This document shows, piece after piece, positions 58,101 through 64,000 of a stretch of DNA of 64,000 nt. The notes beneath the pieces were generated by a model. It saw nothing but the letters and a program-made list of their open reading frames with translations. It was not told where the DNA came from and made no database searches. The stretch is from Haliclona indistincta. Its lineage: Eukaryota; Porifera; Demospongiae; Haplosclerida; Chalinidae. The translations under genes and the position numbers were made by a program. The stretch covers positions 3,472,369 through 3,536,368 of the forward strand of contig OZ024786.1 of assembly GCA_964017065.1 (NCBI GenBank), given 5' to 3'. The stretch's first letter is position 1. Each line of letters starts with the position of its first letter.

Positions 58101-61100
58101 TGCTTAGTTATTATCGAAGAATACAAATCCAAGGAATGTACAAGCAAAGAGCAATTATTTTCACCATTGTACAAATTTTGTATAAAGGAATTTTTTTTGT
58201 ACTAAGCCCCTAATACCGCGTTTACACTTGCACTTTTAACCGTGCCAGCACGGTTCGGTTCAGACTAGCACGGTTCGGTTCGCCAGTGTAAACGCGTCCA
58301 AACCGTGCCGTGCCGTGCTGGCCCAGCACGCATCCACTCACGAGGGCTGGCACGGCACGGCACGGTTGTAGCCGCCAGTGTAAACGCTAACCGTGCTAGT
58401 TACAGGGCTCTTTGCTGTGGGCGTCACCGTCTTCCTCATCGCTAGCACTTGCTGCTCAGCTGATCGCCAGGTTTTGGCGCCGATCGTGCGATAGCATGCA
58501 GGCGCAAAGGCTAGGTTAGCTTAGCAACAACTTGACGCACACAATAGCAGATGCAAGTTAGTGATGGCGCAGCCTTGGAGCGACGTAGAAACAAGGAGGC
58601 TAATCCAGCTATGGGGCGAAGATGACGTGCAGTGTCAGCTAGAGGGCTGCAAGCGCAACAAAGCAATTTACGAGCGACTAGCAAGAAGCATGCTGCCGGA
58701 CTACGAGAGGAACGGGAGCCAGTGTCGAGAAAAGATTAAGAAATTGAAGGCAGAGTATAAAAAGATCAAGGACAAGAATGGGAAAACTGGAAGAGGAAGA
58801 AAGACGATGAAGTTCTACGATGAACTAAATGACATACTAGGAACTAGACCAGCAACCAGGCCTGCAGTTCTGGTGGACTCCAGTGCCAGCACTGTAGCTA
58901 CAGATGCAGCTCAGCCTGGTGTCACTGAGCCTACTGAGGGCAATGATGCTAATAGTAATGCTACACCAGCGACTGCTACAGGCAATGGTGCTGCAGAGGA
59001 GACTGGGCCCAGTGCTTCGGCAGAAGAACCCGCAGCTCCTGAGAAGACCAAGCAGCAGCAGATCGGCAAGAAAAGGGCTCTGAAAGAGGAGCAATTCGAG
59101 AGAGCAATGGATACTGCCATAAAGAAATTAAATGCAGCAAATGAGGAGAGTGATTCTAAGTACTTCGAATTGGAGGAAAAGAGGCTGAAACTGGAGGAGA
59201 GAGCAATGGAGACTCAGATGCAGCAGCGTCAAGAATTTCAGCAAATGGTGTGTTGTGCATTTTTACAAACATTCAGTTCAACACCTTTACTGTTTATGTA
59301 TATACCTTGACTCAGATGCTACAAGTACTAACACGACTCTCCTCGTACCCACCAGCTCCACCCACTCCAGCTCCCATTGGCAACTATTACTCAGCAAGCA
59401 ATGGTAGCCAGTACGAGCAGTGGACTGGTGACCTAAGCTAGATAGTCTGACGCTGAAGTACTGTTGTTTGCATACATTGTATATACCAGTATAATATTAT
59501 TATAATATAATACAATGTATCGCTACACATACTGATCTAGACATGTGTATAGTATTGTTTAGTGTGCGCTCAAGTACTGGACAAGTGCATCCCTAATTTC
59601 TGCTGATTCGGTTGTAGTGTTCTGGCTGGTTGTAGTTGAAGTAGGCTGCATTTGGCTGCATGTGGTGGAAGCATCACTTTCAAGCCATGAATCAACGAAA
59701 TGATTGCCGGCGTGAATTTCACACACATTGTGCAATATGCAACATGCAACAACAACATTTGGAACATGGTGAGCTTCCATATCGTTTTGTTTCATCTGCA
59801 GCCTTCTCCATCTAGCCTTCAATCGTCCAAACGCATTTTCTGACACAATCCGAGCACGAGATAACCTATAGTTGAAATTTTTTTGGTTGTCCGTCAGAGT
59901 AGTAGCATAGGGAAATGGTTTCATAAGCCAAGAACTCAATGGGTATGCAGAATCTCCCACAAGAAAAGGGAAGACAGTTTTGCCCAATATCACACGGCTG
60001 CATGAGTTCAAAATTTCCTTATCTTGAGCTTTTTGATATAACGAAGAGTTCGCAAAGACTCTAGCATCATGAACGCTTCCAGGCCAGCCAACATTAATAT
60101 CCCTGAAAAGGTATTCATGATCTACCACTGCCTGCAATATCATAGAATACCAACCTTTACGGTTGTAAAAATCCGTGTGATTTAAAGCAGGTGGTCGAAC
60201 AGGAATGTGACTGCCGTCTATCGCACCTGCACATTGTACCATGTTCCATTTTTCCTCAAATCCTTTAACTGTTTTTTCTAAATCTTCACCGTTTGGGAAT
60301 TTAATGTATTGGTCGAGCAATACAGTAACAATGGCAGCACAAGTATCATGTACGATTACACATACAGTGCACCTTGCCACGCCAAAAAGATGTCCGATGG
60401 TACGGTATTCCGCACACGTGGACAGGCACCAAAGAGTTATTGCTAATCGGTGTTCAACACTTATGGGTTCTCGGAGCCGTGTGCTTTTACGTTGGATCCA
60501 TGGCCTCAATTGTGTGCATAGATAATCGAATGTTTCTCGATTCATCCTAAAGTTTTCAATCCAATTTTCTTGTGTGAACGTCACCAATACAATGTGATTC
60601 CAAAAGTACATAGACCTGTATGTTGTGCAGGTAATTGCATAATAATATTTATGTAGTCACACTGAGTTATTCAAGCTCATGCATGCTGAGATAATACAAG
60701 ATGCTGCTTGTATACAAGACAAGCCACAAAACAAGCTCATGTAAGCAACACTACAAGCCGGTATTTAAAGGCTCGGAATATCGTTAAAATTCCTATTATT
60801 GAGGTACAGCTTACCTTGGAACAGTCCACAAGGTACGTGGAGCAGGAGCAAAACTGGCTGCAACTGCTATCGCTGTAAGCAGCACCAATACAACTCTCCT
60901 GCGAGACCTCCGCCGCCTGAGTTCATTCAGTCTCCTTCGAGAAGCTGCCAGTCTCCCTGTCAATGAGCTCTGAGAAGAGCTAGGAGACAGCAACGCTGTT
61001 GCAGCAAGCACTCCACAAAGGTACGGGTTGGTCGCCATTCGCAAATCGATCGCTACTAACCGCCTAAAACGCATACTACCACGTGATTGGATTGCGTAAT

Positions 61101-63886
61101 CCCCGCCCCCTCGTGAATAGTTCTAGCACGGTTGCAGAACTCGCAGTGTAAACGCGAGCCAGCACGCATTCTCAGCACGGTTTTCGAACTGTGCTGGCCT
61201 GGCACGGTTTAGTTATGCGAGTGTAAACACGGTATTAGTTAGAGATTTTTTGTACCACACACACTAAATGTGCTGAGAATTAAGGCTGTGAACAATTACA
61301 TTGAATTTTGAGCGTAATACTGTTTTTTCTGTAGTCGTGGTAGTTCATCTCAGCCAATCTGGTTGGATGAGGTTTCATGCTCTTCAAATCATTCTTGTAT
61401 CGCTGACTGTGTACCAAGTTGCCCAGTAGCAGAAAATTGTCGTCACAGTGAAGACGTCACCATTACTTGCTGTGAGTGTATTCTGGCAATTTCAATCACT
61501 ATTCTTGTGACTTTCTCCTGTTCAAAACTTAAATTACAAGTAATAAAAAACATCTTAACCAAAATGCAAGAGATTTAGGGATGGTACATTTATCGAAAAG
61601 TATGGAAACAAGATTTTGAAATGAAAAGGATTGTAACAATAGCAGTGTAATGCTACCTCCCTATTAAATTAACCAAAACTATCGAAAGCAGTTAATTTAG
61701 GGAGGTTGAATTACACTGTGTAGTTTCTGTGTAGGTTTTGTCTTGAATAGCTCACTAGCCACAGCGAGGCTCTCTGAAAAAGACTGAGAAGAAGAAGAAT
61801 AAGAATTAAGAAGAAGAAAGAAGATGAACAAACGGGTGACCACGTGAACTCTGGTTTACCACCTTAGACCTGGTTTCTTTTGCTTCTGAAGGTCTCTTTG
61901 TAATCACACAAATCGTGCAAGGAGCTTCAGAATGTTAGATTAGCTTGAAACACCCGTACGGCGAAGATATGGCAGTGCCGTACTTGCTGCCTCCAGGCGA
62001 GACGCCATCTTGTCATGCCCATAGCAACTGCACTTATAGTCTTTATTAGTAGACTCATTGTAAGCGCTTACCTCTTAGGATAGCCCCTATAGGTAGTTAA
62101 AATACCCCTGATGTAGTCAACAGCCAAGATATACATGAATTATTGCACTTAGCCTAAGTGTAGCCGCCATCTTGTTTTCCGCCCAACCCTAAATATGCCA
62201 CGACTACCGCGTGGCATAATAAATTGTTTGTGCAGATTCTCCCAATCACAATACCGGGACAACAAACTCCTCATGTAATACGAGAATAACGCCACCACCA
62301 CCAACAGGTATACATGTATGGTAGCTTGTGTTGTCACTATTTGATAAGAATGCTCCTGTTCTTTGTTTAATCTTAAGCGATTATTGTAAGATAAACTACT
62401 GTTGCAATACCAAATGCACTGTGTTGCATATATAAATTTTTATAACTAACTTGCATTGACGCAGCACTGTGCATAGAAACATTTTCAACCACGCTTTTAA
62501 CCAGGTTTTGTTTTAACTGAATGTAGCATTGAGCATTAATGGACCCATCAGATTATGGCGTAATGGTAATTCATCACTCTCATACACTTCTGGACGAGTA
62601 CAACTTGTGTACAACAATCAGTGGGGCAACATTTGTGATGATGCTGACTTTGGTTCATCTGAGGCTACAGTAGTGTGTCATCAGCTGGGATATACTGGTG
62701 CTAGTTTCCTCAGCAGAGCAAGTACTGACTCGTAAGTGACAGTTTATGATCAATCAATAGTTTGTTGATTTATAACTGAATGAGCATGTGACTGAATGAC
62801 GACTTAAGCTGCCTTGTATGCTGGATGCATCGTGTTTGCTGTAAGATAAGAAATTTTGAATGTCAGAAAGAATGCCATGCAGGCTCAAAAATTATGATCG
62901 TTGAATGAAAATAGTTTGTTAATTTTAACAAACCTCAAAATTTTATTCTAAACAATAAATAATTATGATATCTTGTACCCAGCCCTTGTTATGTACATAG
63001 TACACATTTTTCTGTGATCCATAAAGTTACTCATGTTCGCCTTCTTGCAGTTATTTTTAAAACTTATAGTTGGTGAAATTTTAACAAAGACTTGACTTAA
63101 CTATATAACATCTATACAGGTTTGGTACTGATACTAGTCCCACAGTAATTGACAATGTGGATTGCAATCTTTCAACGTATCTTGTTATTCTACAATGCTC
63201 TTTCTCCACCATCATTTCTTTATCATGTACTAATGATTTTGATGTATCAGTTTATTGCTGTAAGTTAAGTTTTGTTTACAATTGTTGCACAGATAGCAAA
63301 CATTGACTAGCTAAAAGTCAAACTTCCCAGATTTATCAGAACCCTGACCATGAGTCATGTGTGTGTTTGAAGCATAAGAACAAACCATCTGATCTTCATT
63401 GATGACAGTCTATGACAGATTTGAGATACAAATACCCCGATCACACTGCATGTTGGAACCGAGCCGAACCGAACTGTGCCACCTGTTCAGTTATAGCACA
63501 GTTCAGTTGTGTTGATACTGTCAGAGATTTGTAACCAGGTCGGCCTGGTCCGGTTCTTATGCATAGCTCGAATGTGAATATTAGTGTGTTTCTAGCACTG
63601 TGATTTGATTTGACATGTGTGTTGACCATGAGCAGAGTGTATTTCATAGTCATTTCTCTGTAACACACTCTATCCTCTATGCAGACACTACTAGAATATG
63701 GGAAAATCCTTACAATCTTCAAGTTCGTCTTACTAGAGGGGAAACTGTTAACCAGGGTCTGGTGGAAGTGTTCTGTAACGGACAGTGGGGTACTGTGTGT
63801 GATGATGGGTTTGGTCGAACTGAAGCTGACACTATTTGCAGCCAACTGGGATACCACAGTGCAAATAGATATGATCATCTCTCAAT
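53523..63886 (+). CDS. Gene D: multi-SRCR receptor, 3' partial, probably damaged
   Basis: Exons: 53523-53604 (signal peptide, ending LTVVKG), 53695-53896, 55039-55178, [57795-57958 remnant], 61335-61471, 62236-62307, 62527-62731, 63120-63259, 63685-63886, then out of the window. Order follows B and C: SRCR1, SRCR2, linker, SRCR3, first half of SRCR4. The first exon of SRCR2 has lost its first 38 nt and its own acceptor: hairpin-family repeat sequence runs directly into GTTCGTCTTACTGG at 57795. The nearest AG (57793-57794) would give the wrong phase. Skipping only that exon breaks frame; skipping both SRCR2 exons (phase 1-1) would keep it. Either a pseudogene or a three-SRCR receptor. The tail type is unknown. 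Confidence 0.72.
56129..57351 (+). mobile_element. CAAG/terminal-hairpin element, copy 5
   Basis: Full fold-back 5' half, body, a very short GAAGAAAGAAGAAAG tract and a perfect AGGGAGGCAC hairpin at the end. The first base or two of the CAAG end are altered (ATAAGAAAATT). Flanks ATA(A)/TAATAAGG. Confidence 0.72.
57579..57794 (+). mobile_element. 3'-truncated CAAG/hairpin element joined to an SRCR exon
   Basis: CAAGAAAATAAAAAGATTTC start, one arm, then the centre (tgtacataa... caattcaatgcatgtcag) and an abrupt switch to SRCR coding sequence at 57795. In other copies this centre continues with gtgtcagtcaa. The junction removed the SRCR2 acceptor of gene D. Confidence 0.7.
57795..57958 (+). pseudogene. 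Gene D SRCR2 first exon, 5'-truncated
   Basis: Reads [50 protein letters not shown] and ends in a normal phase-2 donor. Intact sister exons are 202 nt; 164 nt remain. The internal residues look normal, so the loss may be recent. Confidence 0.8.
58564..59441 (+). CDS. Harbinger Myb/SANT-like DNA-binding protein
   Basis: ATG at 58564 (a GTG codon precedes it). Exon 1 58564-59247, intron with GT (59248) and CAG (59315), exon 2 59316-59441; phase 0. The N-terminal ~90 residues form a Myb/SANT-like trihelix domain ([43 protein letters not shown]). An Ala/Thr/Pro/Glu-rich linker follows, then a coiled-coil segment ([20 protein letters not shown]) and a short Pro-rich tail. In Harbinger systems this partner carries the transposase into the nucleus and to the DNA ends. 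Without splicing the frame would end at 59310 with an unrelated hydrophobic tail. Confidence 0.8.
59559..61074 (-). CDS. Harbinger DDE transposase (HARBI1-like)
   Basis: Two minus-strand exons: 61074-60815 and 60615-59559, joined phase 2 (donor AG/GTAAGC, acceptor ATACAG/GTCT), 438 residues. The second exon carries the DDE_Tnp_4 nuclease: AIDGSHIPV (first Asp), LVGDSAYPL (second Asp), [13 protein letters not shown] (Glu), with the helix-turn-helix-like region ([24 protein letters not shown]) before it. The first exon is Arg/Leu-rich with a hydrophobic stretch. Start could be 61074 or the internal Met at about 61038. Cuts and pastes the element together with the Myb-like partner. No stop or frameshift seen. 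Confidence 0.87.
61335..61471 (+). CDS. Gene D SRCR2 second exon
   Basis: Intact 137-nt exon: [32 protein letters not shown]. Good splice sites on both sides. Its partner exon is the truncated one at 57795. Confidence 0.83.
61537..62216 (+). mobile_element. Variant CAAG/terminal-hairpin element
   Basis: Starts CAAGTAATAAAAAACATC and ends TAGCCGCCATCTTGTTTTCC, then CAACCCTA and a hairpin TATGCCACG-ACTACCG-CGTGGCATA. The layout matches the main family, but the stem bases are different. Body unrelated except for a GAAGAA-rich patch and a short fold-back near 61640-61730. Flanks TTA/TAATAAATTG; genes B and C have the joined site (ttataataatta). The element ends 19 nt before the exon at 62236. 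Confidence 0.68.
62236..62307 (+). CDS. Gene D linker exon
   Basis: 72 nt, phase 1-1; [18 protein letters not shown] then TPPPPT. Close to gene A's second linker. Confidence 0.75.
62527..63259 (+). CDS. Gene D exons 62527-62731 and 63120-63259: SRCR3
   Basis: [50 protein letters not shown], then [27 protein letters not shown]. Type 3 module with a small clean intron. Confidence 0.87.
63685..63886 (+). CDS. Gene D first exon of SRCR4
   Basis: [53 protein letters not shown]; donor AT/GTGAGT. The partner exon and the tail lie beyond the window. A hairpin-family arm begins at 63942 in the intron. Confidence 0.86.
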
Positions 63887-64000
63887 GTGAGTTATATCAC
63901 TATTCTAGAGTCAAAATGATCCTTGATGATGATGAAATGATCTGATGTAGGGATCTATGGTCTGTTAGCAAGTCAATTGTGTTACCATTCCATGCTAGTT

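Larger units (their letters stand above)
58211..61237. mobile_element. PIF/Harbinger DNA transposon, apparently autonomous
   Basis: Ends TAATACCGCGTTTACACT and AGTGTAAACACGGTATTA form the terminal inverted repeat, with TAA/TTA at the edges compatible with the TWA target of Harbinger elements (exact boundary uncertain by 3 nt). Subterminal regions carry many GCACGGTT motifs in both orientations. Inside are two divergent-to-convergent genes typical of the superfamily: a Myb/SANT-like protein on + and a DDE transposase on -. It lies in the intron between the two SRCR2 exons of gene D. Both genes look intact. Confidence 0.85.

Noticed and set aside
58837..59120. Minus-strand frames over the Myb-like gene
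   Set aside because: Antisense to a gene with a recognisable domain and splice structure; low-complexity composition.

Overview
The window is eukaryotic, A+T-rich, intron-rich DNA with an animal-type repeat load. It is dominated by a tandem array of four related genes for transmembrane receptors built from scavenger receptor cysteine-rich (SRCR) domains. Multi-SRCR receptors plus a receptor-type tyrosine kinase point to a metazoan. The combination of many SRCR modules, lineage-specific receptor kinases and compact AT-rich introns suggests a sponge or another early-branching animal. The species cannot be read from the sequence.

Layout, all four genes on the + strand. Gene A (enters from the left; first visible exon 879, stop 16118) has three SRCR domains, one transmembrane helix and a complete cytoplasmic tyrosine kinase. 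Gene B (17389-35587) and gene C (38557-52147) each have a signal peptide, four SRCR domains, one transmembrane helix and a proline-rich tail with four PPxY motifs. Gene D (53523 to beyond 63886) starts like B and C and runs off the right end; its second SRCR domain is damaged. Each SRCR domain is encoded by two exons (202/205 nt + 137/140 nt), with a phase-2 intron inside and phase-1 introns outside. Linker and membrane exons are also phase 1-1, so modules can be added or lost without a frame change. I joined exons by GT/AG sites and phase; the joins give open frames of 768 codons (A, partial), 697 codons (B) and 693 codons (C).

The introns and spacers are packed with mobile DNA. There is a young Ty3/gypsy-type LTR retrotransposon (27293-32911, minus strand, LTRs identical by eye) sitting exactly on a splice donor of gene B, and an intact PIF/Harbinger element with both genes (58211-61237). 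There is a decayed DIRS-like tyrosine-recombinase-class retrotransposon (about 6600-9096, minus), a tRNA-derived SINE (1501-1858, minus), and many non-autonomous elements: TTAA-flanked, hAT-like with 8-bp duplications, TA-flanked and fold-back. A distinctive family begins with CAAGAAA, carries a fold-back 5' half and often an AAAG microsatellite, and ends in a hairpin. Its stem sequence changes by paired substitutions between copies, and it appears to insert between TTA and TAA without target duplication. Because the four genes are paralogs with alignable introns, most insertions can be dated against an empty site in a sister gene.

Functionally, A to D look like a family that keeps one extracellular recognition platform (SRCR arrays) and varies the intracellular output: tyrosine kinase in A, PPxY adaptor-binding tail in B and C.
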